From CADEDH01 sp041394285 (GTDB taxonomy: Bacteria; Actinomycetota; Acidimicrobiia; Acidimicrobiales; SZUA-35): DNA of 64,000 nt. The translations under genes were made by a program, and so were the position numbers. Location of the stretch: assembly GCA_041394285.1 (NCBI GenBank), contig JAWKIL010000020.1, positions 38,826-102,825 on the forward strand, in the 5' to 3' direction. The stretch's first letter is position 1. Every line of letters starts with the position of its first letter. Shown in pieces: positions 24,567 to 32,067 of the stretch. The notes below the pieces were generated by a model. That model saw nothing but the letters and a program-made list of their open reading frames with translations, was not told where the DNA came from and made no database searches.

Positions 24567-25628
24567 ATGGCCACCGAGACCAGGGTGCTGGGCTCCCGCC
24601 GGATCCCCCTCGACGATCCGGCCGACGCCCAGGAGTACTTCCATTCCCGGGGATGGACCGATGGCCTGCCCATCGTGCCCCCCACCGCGGCCGCCGTGGA
24701 GGCCGCCCTCGACTGGGTGGGTATGCCCCCCGACCAGCTCATCGGTATCGAGCCGGTTCGCCAGCGGGCCATCACAGCCGAGAAGGTGGCCGTCAACGCC
24801 ATCATGGCCGGCTGCCTCCCCATGCACCTCCCGGTGGTGATCACCGCCGTCACCGGCATGCTCCACCCCGACTTCGAGGTCCACGGCCCCAGCGCCAGCA
24901 CCGGCGGCTCGGCCATCCTGTGCATCGTCAACGGCCCCATCCGCCGGGAGCTGGGGATGGACGGCACGTTCAACGCCCTGGGCCAGAGCGACCGGGCCAC
25001 CAGCTGCATCGGCCGGGCCCTGCGCCTGATCCTGATCAACCTGCTCGACGTCCGCCCTGGCGGCATCGACCGCTCCACCTTCGGCCACCCCGGCAAGTTC
25101 AGCTACTGCCTGGCCGAGGACGAGGAAGGCGGCGCCCCCTGGCTGCCGCTCGGCCTGGAGCGTCTCGGCGGCGACCCCGACATGTCGTCGGTCACGGTTA
25201 TGGCCGCCATGGGTCCCCGCCAGATCATGAACGAGTGGACCACCGACCCGGCCGAGATCCTCGACACCTTCGTGGCCGAGATCAAGGCCAACATGCTCCA
25301 TTACTCGATCTGGCACGGCTCGTACGCCATCTGCGTGCCCAGCCAGCTGCGGGAGCACTTCCACCGGGCCGGCTGGTCGAAAGCCGACGTGCGGTCCTAC
25401 GTGTACGAGCGGGCCTTCGTCCACCGCCGCCAGTGGGCCGACGTGGGCAAGAGCTCGGTGGTGGTCGACCGGGGCGACTGGGAGTACCGGGCCCTGCGGG
25501 ACCCCGACCACCTGCTGGTGCTGTCGGCCGGCGGCCCCGCCGGTGGGTTCGGCATCGTGATCCCGCCCTGGCTGGGGCACAAGAGCAAGGTCGTCACCAC
25601 CGCGGTGGGCGCCTGCGTGGACTGTTGA
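24567..25628 (+). CDS. Conserved protein of unknown function linked to UGSC-family selenoprotein
   Basis: A 353-residue soluble protein. I know the family by its opening (SRGWTDGLPIVPPTAAAVEA) and AITAEKVAVNAIMAGCLPMH, followed by VLSAGGPAGGFGIVIPPWLG near the end. It has no assigned reaction that I can name. It ends in a cysteine pair (GACVDC) at the very C-terminus. The gene is 29 bp upstream of the UGSC selenoprotein and probably co-transcribed, since that gene has only a Shine-Dalgarno in the gap. A shared redox or thiol chemistry is inferred from this pairing and the terminal cysteines. Confidence 0.75.
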   Translation: MATETRVLGSRRIPLDDPADAQEYFHSRGWTDGLPIVPPTAAAVEAALDWVGMPPDQLIGIEPVRQRAITAEKVAVNAIMAGCLPMHLPVVITAVTGMLHPDFEVHGPSASTGGSAILCIVNGPIRRELGMDGTFNALGQSDRATSCIGRALRLILINLLDVRPGGIDRSTFGHPGKFSYCLAEDEEGGAPWLPLGLERLGGDPDMSSVTVMAAMGPRQIMNEWTTDPAEILDTFVAEIKANMLHYSIWHGSYAICVPSQLREHFHRAGWSKADVRSYVYERAFVHRRQWADVGKSSVVVDRGDWEYRALRDPDHLLVLSAGGPAGGFGIVIPPWLGHKSKVVTTAVGACVDC

Positions 25629-25657
25629 GCGGCCGCCGGGCCGCAGAGGAGCAGACG

Positions 25658-26179
25658 ATGACGTTCGAGGTGCTCGACCCGACCCACGAGACCGAGGCCG
25701 CGGCGCTGGCCCGGGCCCCCCGGCTGGCCTCCCTGCAGGGGGCCACGGTGGGCTTCATCAGCAACGGCAAGCAGGGCGTGCGGGAGTTCCTCGACGCCCT
25801 GGAGCGGGAGCTGCGGGACCGCCATGGCGTGGCCGAGGTGGTGCGCACGGTCAAGACCAACTACTCGGCCCCGGCCGACCCGGAGATCATCGACCGGGCC
25901 CGGGAGTGGAACGCCCTGGTGGCGGCGGTGGGGGATTGAGGCAGCTGCTCGTCGTGCAGTCTGCACGACGCCGTGTCCGGTGAGCGCATCGGCGTGCCCT
26001 CGGCTGGCATCATGACCACCCAGTTCGTGTCGGCGGCCGAGCTGATGGCCAAGGTCCTCGGCCTGCCCGGCTACCCGTTCGTGGTGATCGACCACCCCAT
26101 CTCGTCGGCCACCCTCGACGAGTTGGCCGACCGGGCCCGCCGGGCCGCCGACGAGGTGGCCGCCCTCCTCACCGAATGA
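25658..26179 (+). CDS. UGSC-family selenoprotein (in-frame TGA = Sec94)
   Basis: A 173-residue protein if the TGA at 25937-25939 is read as selenocysteine. The first part (VGFISNGKQGVREFLDALER, AEVVRTVKTNYSAPADPEII, LVAAVGD) and the sequence after the TGA (GSCSSCSLHDAV) give the family signature GD-U-GSCSSC. The frame then stays open for 79 more codons (TTQFVSAAELMAKVLGLPGY, FVVIDHPISSATLDEL) to a TGA at 26177-26179. A SECIS-like hairpin starts 10 nt after the codon. The ATG has GAGGAG upstream. Read conventionally, it would be called as a truncated 93-residue gene plus a second small gene. Its function is unknown; the UxxC site suggests a redox role. No sel genes are in the window. Confidence 0.87.
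25950..25970 (+). promoter_or_regulatory. Bacterial SECIS hairpin
   Basis: CGTCGTGC (25950-25957) pairs perfectly with GCACGACG (25963-25970) around the loop AGTCT. The stem begins 10 nt after the in-frame TGA and the loop G is 20 nt after it. The E. coli fdhF SECIS, bound by SelB, has a similar small stem (UGC/GCA) around AGGUCU at a similar distance. Confidence 0.8.
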
Positions 26180-26182
26180 CGG

Positions 26183-26197
26183 GTCCCCGAACGGGAC
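26183..26197. terminator. Hairpin between convergent selenoprotein and cysH genes
   Basis: GTCCC (26183-26187) and GGGAC (26193-26197) pair around CGAAC, immediately after the selenoprotein stop and 8 bp before the cysH stop. Confidence 0.4.
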
Positions 26198-26205
26198 ACG
26201 GACAC

Positions 26206-26835
26206 CTACAGGTGCAGGCCGCACTCGGTCTTGGCCGAGCCGGCCCAGCGCCCGGCCCGGGGGTCGTCGAGGTCGTCGGACGGGCTGGTGCAGGGCCGGC
26301 ACCCGATCGACGGGTACCCCCGGTCCCGTAGGGGGTTGACGATGATGTCGTTGGCCTGCTCGTAGGCCGCCACCTCGCCGTCGGTCCAGGCCACCAGCGG
26401 GTTGATCTTCACCAGACCCCGCCGGTCGAGCTCCACCTGGCGGGCCCCGGCCCGGCTGTCGCCGTCGGCCCGGCGGACCCCGCTCAACCACGCCCGCTTG
26501 CCGGCCAGCGCCGCATCCAGCTGCTCCACCTTGTGGTCGCTGCAGCAGAACCCGGGCCGGCCCACGCCGGGCAGCTGGCGCCACGGCCCGATCACCCGCA
26601 GCCGCGGCCGGTAGCGCTCGGCGATGCGCAGCATGGTCTCGATCGTCTCGTTGAAGTGGAAGCCGGTGTCGATGAAGGCCACCTCGATCGTGGGGTCGAC
26701 CCGGAGGGCCACGTCGATCAGCACCGCGTCCTGGCCCGACGACAGCAGGGTCAGGTCGGGCCCGAAGGTGGCGGCGGCCCAGGCCACGGCGTCGGCCGCC
26801 GAGGTCTCGGTCCAGTTGAGCTCGGAAACGGTCAT
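26206..26835 (-). CDS. cysH: Assimilatory adenylylsulfate (APS) reductase
   Basis: A 209-residue phosphoadenylyl/adenylyl-sulfate reductase making sulfite from activated sulfate. It has the PP-loop variant LLSSGQDAVLIDVAL, the FIDTGFHF strand, and the catalytic C-terminal ECGLH (KTECGLHL). The pairs GFCCSDHK and GCRPCTSP supply the CC/CxxC cluster ligands of the iron-sulfur APS-reductase branch, which PAPS reductases lack. The ATG overlaps the sulfite-reductase stop by one base (TGATG), so the two are translationally coupled. No sulfurylase gene is visible in the window. Confidence 0.9.
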   Translation of the reverse strand: MTVSELNWTETSAADAVAWAAATFGPDLTLLSSGQDAVLIDVALRVDPTIEVAFIDTGFHFNETIETMLRIAERYRPRLRVIGPWRQLPGVGRPGFCCSDHKVEQLDAALAGKRAWLSGVRRADGDSRAGARQVELDRRGLVKINPLVAWTDGEVAAYEQANDIIVNPLRDRGYPSIGCRPCTSPSDDLDDPRAGRWAGSAKTECGLHL

Positions 26836-28592
26836 CACGCTTCTCCCGGGGTGCGGCGGAAGGTGGGCAGGGTGGGTCCGACGGTGTCGATCCCGGTGCG
26901 CACCGCCCAGTCGCCGAAGCCTTCGCCCCGCTTGCGGGTGGCGGCGTAGCCGTCGAGCAGGGGAGCGAGCACGGTGTCGAGCTTGGGCAGGGGCACGGAC
27001 TCCACGAGGGGCACGGCCAGGCGGGTGCCGGCGGCGTCGCCGCCCACGTAGACGTCGTAGTTCCGCTTGGTGCGGGCCACCACGCCCAGCTCGGCCACGT
27101 AGGGCCGGGCGCAGCCGTTGGGGCAGCCCGTGACCCGGGTCTCGATCCGGACCTCGTGCAGCCGGCGCTGGCGCAGGAGGCCGTCGAGCAGCTCGGTGAG
27201 CTGGGGCAGGATGCGCTCCGCCTCGCCCAGGGCCTGGGCGCAGGTGGGCAGGGCGGGGCAGGCCATCGACGACAGCACGGCGAGCGGCAGGTGCTCGGCC
27301 CGGGGCACCCGGTGGCGGGCCAGGATCTCCTCCACCGCTGCCTTGTCGGCCCCCCGGATGCCACACAGCAGCAGGTCCTGGTGGGGAGTGATCCGCACGT
27401 GGTCGGCCAGGGAGGCCAGGATCGTGCGCACCGCCGTGCGCCGCTCCGGCCCCGGGCTGCCAGCACCGTCGCTGTCGCCGCCGGCCGGGCCGTCGTTGAG
27501 GCGGCCGGTGGGCACCGGCAGGCCGAGGAACCAGAGGTCATCCTCGCCGTTCGCCGCGTCGTCCATCCGGTGCCAGCCGAGGTGGTCGCGGGCGCCGCCC
27601 CACGGGGGCAGCGCCACCGGGTCGGCCAGCGGGCGCCCCAGCCGGCCCTCCACCGCCGCCTTGAGCCAGCCGATGCCCCGTTCCTCCACCAGGTACTTGA
27701 GCCGGGCCTTGCTCCGGTCGTCCCGGTTGCCGAAGTCCCGGAAGATGGTGACGATCGCCTCCACCACGTCGGGCAGCTCGGGCTCGGGCACCCAGGCCAG
27801 CGGTTCGGCCAGGCGGGGGAACGTGGTGGGATCGCTGGCGCTGCGGCCCAGGCCGCCGCCGGCCAGCACCACGGCGCCGTCGGCCCCGTCGGGGCCGGGC
27901 ACGAGCACCAGGCCGACGTCCTGGGTGTAGACGTCGATCGAGTTGTCGCCGGGCCAGGTGACGCCGATCTTGAACTTGCGGGGGAGGTAGGTGTCACCGT
28001 AGATCGGCTCGGGCACCGAGGCCGGCGGTCCGGCCGACACCGCCCGCTCGCCGTCGAGCCACAGCTCCCAGTAGGCCTCGGACCGGGGCTTGAAGCGGTT
28101 GGCCAGCACCCGGCCCAGCGCCTCCACCCGCTCCAGCGGCCGCCCGGCTTCGGGGGTGGAGGAGAACATCACGTTGCGGACCACGTCGCCGCAGGCGGCG
28201 TAGGTGGTGACGAGGCGCCGGTTGAGCGCTCCGATCAGGGGTTTGAGCCCGCCCTTGTGGATGAAGTGGTACTGGACGCCCTGGCGGGTGGTGAGACGCA
28301 GCGAACCGTCGCCCACCTCGTCAGCCAGGCGGTCGATCTCGGCCCACTGCTCCCGGCGCAGGATGCCGCCCGGCACCGAGCACCGCACCATGCAGGAGAA
28401 GGCGAGCTGGCCGCCGGACGAGGTGCGGGCCCGGCGCTGGTCCCGATCGTCCTGCTGGTAGATCCCGTGGAACTTCAGCAGGTTCACCGACGACGCTCCG
28501 AAGTGGTCGGTCCCGTCACCCAGCTCGGCCGCCAGGTCGCCCCGGAGATGGGAGCTGTCGGCCTTCACCTGTTCCACGGCCGAGGGTGCCAC
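26835..28592 (-). CDS. Assimilatory sulfite reductase (siroheme, 4Fe-4S)
   Basis: A 585-residue single-chain sulfite/nitrite reductase reducing sulfite to sulfide, the step after CysH. The nitrite/sulfite ferredoxin-like half-domains are repeated (ARTSSGGQLAFSCMVRCSVP, then SLRLTTRQGVQYHFI). The siroheme/4Fe-4S cysteines are in SSMACPALPTCAQALGEAE and VTGCPNGCARPY (C-x5-C and C-x3-C). Ferredoxin is the likely donor, since no flavoprotein subunit is adjacent. GTG 28592 has AAGGAG 7 nt upstream. Coupling to cysH and the absence of nitrate genes favour sulfite over nitrite. Confidence 0.9.
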   Translation of the reverse strand: MAPSAVEQVKADSSHLRGDLAAELGDGTDHFGASSVNLLKFHGIYQQDDRDQRRARTSSGGQLAFSCMVRCSVPGGILRREQWAEIDRLADEVGDGSLRLTTRQGVQYHFIHKGGLKPLIGALNRRLVTTYAACGDVVRNVMFSSTPEAGRPLERVEALGRVLANRFKPRSEAYWELWLDGERAVSAGPPASVPEPIYGDTYLPRKFKIGVTWPGDNSIDVYTQDVGLVLVPGPDGADGAVVLAGGGLGRSASDPTTFPRLAEPLAWVPEPELPDVVEAIVTIFRDFGNRDDRSKARLKYLVEERGIGWLKAAVEGRLGRPLADPVALPPWGGARDHLGWHRMDDAANGEDDLWFLGLPVPTGRLNDGPAGGDSDGAGSPGPERRTAVRTILASLADHVRITPHQDLLLCGIRGADKAAVEEILARHRVPRAEHLPLAVLSSMACPALPTCAQALGEAERILPQLTELLDGLLRQRRLHEVRIETRVTGCPNGCARPYVAELGVVARTKRNYDVYVGGDAAGTRLAVPLVESVPLPKLDTVLAPLLDGYAATRKRGEGFGDWAVRTGIDTVGPTLPTFRRTPGEA

Positions 28593-28679
28593 GGCAGTTC
28601 TCCTTCACCCGGGTGTCCGGAGGTCGAACCCGGCCGGCGCCTCCGCAGGCGGCAAAGCCGAGTTATCGGGTCGGCTTTC

Positions 28680-28685
28680 ACCCTA
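28680..28685 (-). promoter_or_regulatory. Candidate -10 box of the sulfite-reductase operon
   Basis: TAGGGT on the minus strand, in an AT-rich patch (28681-28740 is about 47% G+C by hand count). It would give a leader of about 80 nt containing an 8-bp hairpin (AAAGCCGA/TCGGCTTT, 28648-28672 on the minus strand), unlike the leaderless genes nearby. Confidence 0.4.
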
Positions 28686-28690
28686 ACTCA

Positions 28691-28722
28691 AAACCGACCA
28701 ATCCAATCAACTTTGTCGGTTT
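28691..28722. promoter_or_regulatory. Inverted repeat, possible operator between cys and btu operons
   Basis: AAACCGAC (28691-28698) and GTCGGTTT (28715-28722) form an 8-bp inverted repeat with a 16-nt gap, just upstream of the sulfite-reductase -10 box. A dimeric regulator site is possible; the regulator is unknown. Confidence 0.4.
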
Positions 28723-28757
28723 GTTGGGTTTCCATGCCGTCGAGGCCCGCCACGGGC

Positions 28758-28763
28758 TACAGT
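28758..28763 (+). promoter_or_regulatory. Candidate -10 box of the cobalamin operon
   Basis: TACAGT, about 12-17 nt before the first conserved stem of the riboswitch, placing the transcription start at its 5' end. Confidence 0.4.
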
Positions 28764-28774
28764 CGGCTCGCCGG

Positions 28775-28970
28775 CCCCCATGGTCGGTCCCGTGCAACGA
28801 GCGAAGCCGGTGCGATTCCGGCGCTGTCCCGCAACTGTGATCCCTCCTCCCGCAACGGGGAGGGTAAGCCAGGTCGCCTCGGGGTTCGGGTGCGTAACCG
28901 TCCTCGGAGGAAGGACAGGTCGCAGGTCCCAGGGACCTCGACAGAACCTCCGAGCTACAGGAGGTATCCG
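28775..28970 (+). ncRNA. Cobalamin riboswitch with SD-sequestering hairpin
   Basis: The core GAAGCCGGTGCGATTCCGGC and the B12-box-type GCTGTCCCGCAACTGT (28822-28837) are followed by the AAGCCAGGTCGCCT segment (28866-28879) that closes the receptor. At the 3' end ACCTCC (28946-28951) can pair with GGAGGT (28960-28965). The latter contains the Shine-Dalgarno of the TTG start at 28971, so translational control is likely. The palindrome AGGTCCCAGGGACCT precedes it. When B12 binds, the transporter operon would be turned down. Confidence 0.9.
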
Positions 28971-29990
28971 TTGACCACCCGACCGTCCCCATCGTCGCCC
29001 GCTCCGCGGCCCGGCCGCGCCCTGCTGCTCGCGCTGGCCGTGGCGGCCGGCCTGCTCGCCGCCTGTGGCAGCGGAGCCGAGACCGGCGCCGTCGACACCG
29101 AACCGGATGCCGCCGACACCACGGCAGCAGCCGCCAACGCCGGCACCGGCGACCCCGACTTCCCGGTCGAGATCGACACCGCCGCCGGCCCGGTCACCAT
29201 CGAGGCCAGGCCCGAGGCCATCGTGTCGATGTCGCCCACCGCCACCGAGATGCTGTGGGCGGTCGGTGCCGGCGATCAGGTGAAGGCCGTCGACTCGCTC
29301 TCGAACTACCCCGAGGGCACCCCGGTGACCGATCTGTCGGCCTACGAGCCCAACCTGGAGGCCATCGCCGCCCAGCAGCCCGACCTCGTGGTGCTGGGCT
29401 TCGCCAACGACGAGATCCAGGCCGGCCTGAGCGGGCTCGGTATTCCCGTGCTGCTGGAGGAGGCGGCCACCGGCCTGGACGACACCTACAGCCAGATGAC
29501 CGAGCTGGGCCTGGCCACCGGTCACCCCGACGAGGCGGCGGCCGCCGTGGCCTCGCTCCGCTCCGGGATCGAGGCGGTGGTGCAGGGCATGCCGGCGACG
29601 CCGGGGGCCAAGCCGACGGTGTACCACGAGCTCGACGACACCTTCTACAGCGCCTCGTCGGGCAGCTTCATCGGCCAGCTGTACCAGCTGCTGGGCTACG
29701 ACAACATCGCCGACGCCGCCGACCCCGATGGTTCCGTGGGGTACCCGCAGCTCAACGCCGAGCTGATCATCCAGGCCAACCCCGACCTGATCGTGATCAC
29801 CGACGCCTACAGCTACGGGCCGGCCGACATCGCCGCCCGACCCGGTTGGAACACGATCAAGGCGGTGGCCGACGACCGGGTGGTGGTGGTGAACGACGAC
29901 GTCGCCTCCCGCTGGGGCCCGCGGGTGGTCGACTTCCTGCGCACCATCGCCGACGCCACGCCCGTCCCGGCCGGAGCCGCCCAGCAGTGA
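28971..29990 (+). CDS. btuF: Cobalamin ABC transporter substrate-binding lipoprotein
   Basis: A 339-residue surface lipoprotein of the BtuF/FhuD cluster A-II binding proteins. The signal (GRALLLALAVAAGLLAACGS) ends in the lipobox LAAC. The periplasmic-binding fold is recognisable in EAIVSMSPTATEMLWAVGAG, AIAAQQPDLVVLGFANDEIQ and AELIIQANPDLIVITDAYSY. The start is TTG 28971, 6 nt after AGGAGG, which the riboswitch can hide. Position behind a cobalamin riboswitch and before a permease, ATPase and adenosyltransferase assigns B12 or cobinamide as ligand rather than iron siderophore. Confidence 0.9.
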   Translation: MTTRPSPSSPAPRPGRALLLALAVAAGLLAACGSGAETGAVDTEPDAADTTAAAANAGTGDPDFPVEIDTAAGPVTIEARPEAIVSMSPTATEMLWAVGAGDQVKAVDSLSNYPEGTPVTDLSAYEPNLEAIAAQQPDLVVLGFANDEIQAGLSGLGIPVLLEEAATGLDDTYSQMTELGLATGHPDEAAAAVASLRSGIEAVVQGMPATPGAKPTVYHELDDTFYSASSGSFIGQLYQLLGYDNIADAADPDGSVGYPQLNAELIIQANPDLIVITDAYSYGPADIAARPGWNTIKAVADDRVVVVNDDVASRWGPRVVDFLRTIADATPVPAGAAQQ

Positions 29991-31132
29991 CCGCTCCGGC
30001 GGCGGCGGCGCCCGGCGGTGGTTCCCTCGACGGGTCCCTGCCCGAGGGCTTGGCCGAGGGGGACGGTATGCCCGAGGGCTTGGCCGAGGGGGACGGTATC
30101 TCCGGCGCGTTCCGGCTGCATCCGGCGGCCCTCGCCGCCACCGTGGCGGTGACGGTGGCCGCGCTCGGGCTGAGCGTGGCCGTGGGCCCGTTCCGCATCC
30201 CGCTCAGCCAGATCCTCCCGGCCGTGGCCGATCGGCTGGCGCTGCCCGGGGCGCACACCACCCTCACCCCCCAGGAGCAGGTGATCCTGTTCCAGTGGCG
30301 CCTGCCCCGAGCCGTGCTCGGTGGCCTGGTGGGCGCGGCGCTGGCTCTCAGCGGCGCCACCTACCAAGGGGTCTTCCGCAACCCGCTGGCCGACCCCTAC
30401 CTGCTGGGGGTGGCGGCGGGGGCGGGCCTCGGCGCAACCATCGTGATCGGCGGCCACCTGCAGGCGGGCTGGGGCCCGCTCGACACGGTGGCCGCCGCCG
30501 CCTTCGTCGGTGCCCTGGCCGGGGTGCTCCTGGCCGCTGCTCTCGGCCGGGGCGCCGGCTCCTCGCCCGCCGCCCTGCTGTTGGCCGGCGTGGCCGTCGC
30601 CTCCTTCCTCACCGCCGTGCAGACCTACCTGGTGCAGCGGGACAGCGACGGCTTCCGCGAGGTCTACACCTGGATCCTGGGTCAGCTCGTCACCTCCGGG
30701 TGGGGCGACGTGGCCCTCCTGGCCCCCTACGTGGCCGTGTGCGGCGCCGTGATCCTGGCCCTCCGGCGCCAGCTCGACGTGCTGCGGCTGGGCGACGCCG
30801 AGGCGGCCAGCCTGGGGCTCGACCCCGGGCGCGTCCGTCTGGTGTTGATCGTGGCGGCGTCGCTCCTGGCCGCCGCCGCCGTGGCCGTGAGCGGCCTGAT
30901 CTCCTTCGTCGGGATCGTGGTGCCCCATCTGGTCCGGCTCCTGGTGGGTTCGAGCAACCGGGTGGTGCTGCCCCTGTCGGCCCTGGGCGGGGCGGCCTTC
31001 CTGATGCTGGCCGATCTGGGAGCCCGCACCCTGGCCAGCCCGGCCGAGGTGCCGATCGGGGTGATCACCGCCTTCGTCGGTGCCCCGTTCTTCGCCTTCG
31101 TGTTGTGGACCGGACGGCGGGCCATCGCATGA
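29987..31132 (+). CDS. btuC: Cobalamin ABC transporter permease
   Basis: A 381-residue FecCD/BtuC-family permease with about ten membrane helices. Family blocks are WRLPRAVLGGLVGAALALSG, TYQGVFRNPLADPYLLGVAA, GLISFVGIVVPHLVRLLVGS and the terminal GVITAFVGAPFFAFVLW. GTG 29987 overlaps the btuF stop (GTGA). The N-terminal ~35 residues before the first helix are unusual: they contain a perfect in-frame duplication, PEGLAEGDG(M/I) twice. If translation began later, this part would be leader. It overlaps btuD by ATGA. Confidence 0.9.
   Translation: MTAPAAAAPGGGSLDGSLPEGLAEGDGMPEGLAEGDGISGAFRLHPAALAATVAVTVAALGLSVAVGPFRIPLSQILPAVADRLALPGAHTTLTPQEQVILFQWRLPRAVLGGLVGAALALSGATYQGVFRNPLADPYLLGVAAGAGLGATIVIGGHLQAGWGPLDTVAAAAFVGALAGVLLAAALGRGAGSSPAALLLAGVAVASFLTAVQTYLVQRDSDGFREVYTWILGQLVTSGWGDVALLAPYVAVCGAVILALRRQLDVLRLGDAEAASLGLDPGRVRLVLIVAASLLAAAAVAVSGLISFVGIVVPHLVRLLVGSSNRVVLPLSALGGAAFLMLADLGARTLASPAEVPIGVITAFVGAPFFAFVLWTGRRAIA
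30041..30100. repeat. 30-bp tandem duplication in the btuC 5' end
   Basis: Units 30041-30070 and 30071-30100 are identical but for the last base and code for PEGLAEGDGM and PEGLAEGDGI. The duplication is in frame and lies before the first membrane helix. Confidence 0.92.
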
Positions 31133-32043
31133 GCGCTGTGATCCGTCCCCCGGTGCACGGCGCCGTCACCAGCGGTGCCGGCCCGGCCGCCGCTCGCAGC
31201 CTTCCGGCCGAGAGTCCCGCTGCCGCCCCGACCCGGCCGGCGCTCAGCCTCGATCGGGTGGAGGTCCGCTACGGCCGTGGTGGACCGCCGGTGGTCCGCA
31301 ACGTGTCGCTCGACGTCGCCGCCGGCGAGTGGCTGGCCCTCATCGGGCCGAACGGAGCCGGCAAGTCGAGCCTGCTGCGGGCGGCGGCCGGTCTGGTGGC
31401 CCATGCCGGGACGGTCTCCCTGCCCCAGGGGACCCAGATCGGCCCTTGCGACCACCGGGCCCGGGCCCGGTTGGTGGCCTACGTGGCCCAGCAGCCGGTG
31501 CTGCCGCCGGGGATGACGGTGGCCGAGTACGTGCTGCTCGGTCGTACCGCCCACCTCGGATGGCTGCGGGCCGAGGGCCGGGCCGACCGCCGGGCGGCGG
31601 CCGAGGTGCTGGACCGGCTCGACCTGGCCCGCTTCGGCACCCGCCACCTCACCGCCATGTCCGGCGGTGAGCTCCAGCGGGTGGTGCTGGCCCGGGCCCT
31701 GGTGCAGGAGGCCGAGGTGCTCCTGCTCGACGAGCCCACCAGCGCCCTCGACCTGGGCCACGGCATCGGGGTGCTGGAGCTGGTCGACGAGCTCCGCCGG
31801 GACCGGGCCCTCACCGTGATCTCGGCCATGCACGACCTGGGCTCGGCCGGCCGCTTCGCCGACCGCCTGGCCCTCCTGCACCAGGGCGAGCTGGTGGCCC
31901 ACGGCACGCCCCACGAGGTGTTGACCGAGCCCATCCTGTCCCGGTACTACCAGACCCCGGTGGAGGTGCTGCACAGCGCCGATGGCACCGCGGTCGTCGT
32001 CCCCCTCCGTACCACCCGCCCCCCCCGAACCCGAATCGAGTAG
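31129..32043 (+). CDS. btuD: Cobalamin ABC transporter ATPase
   Basis: A 304-residue ABC ATPase energising BtuC. Walker A is LIGPNGAGKSS (G73-), the Q-loop is YVAQQPVLPPGMTVAEYVLL, the signature is MSGGELQRVVLARAL, Walker B is VLLLDEPTSALD and the H-loop is ISAMHDL. It resembles FhuC/BtuD-type importers. The first ~38 residues are a low-complexity extension. ATG 31129 overlaps the btuC stop (ATGA). The stop at 32041 lies inside the first copy of a 17-bp tandem repeat whose second copy carries the cobO start. Confidence 0.92.
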   Translation: MSAVIRPPVHGAVTSGAGPAAARSLPAESPAAAPTRPALSLDRVEVRYGRGGPPVVRNVSLDVAAGEWLALIGPNGAGKSSLLRAAAGLVAHAGTVSLPQGTQIGPCDHRARARLVAYVAQQPVLPPGMTVAEYVLLGRTAHLGWLRAEGRADRRAAAEVLDRLDLARFGTRHLTAMSGGELQRVVLARALVQEAEVLLLDEPTSALDLGHGIGVLELVDELRRDRALTVISAMHDLGSAGRFADRLALLHQGELVAHGTPHEVLTEPILSRYYQTPVEVLHSADGTAVVVPLRTTRPPRTRIE

Positions 32044-32067
32044 AGCTGTGAATCGAGTAGAGCTGTG
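32034..32067. repeat. 17-bp tandem repeat spanning the btuD stop and cobO start
   Basis: AATCGAGTAGAGCTGTG occurs at 32034-32050 and 32051-32067. The first copy holds the btuD stop (TAG) and a GTG; the second ends in the cobO GTG start. The extra GTG opens a 6-codon frame that ends in TGA overlapping the cobO start. Confidence 0.92.

Noticed and set aside
25973..26179. A separate 68-residue gene after the UGSC gene
   Set aside because: It is in the same frame as the selenoprotein and is its C-terminal part after Sec94. No Shine-Dalgarno or promoter precedes it.
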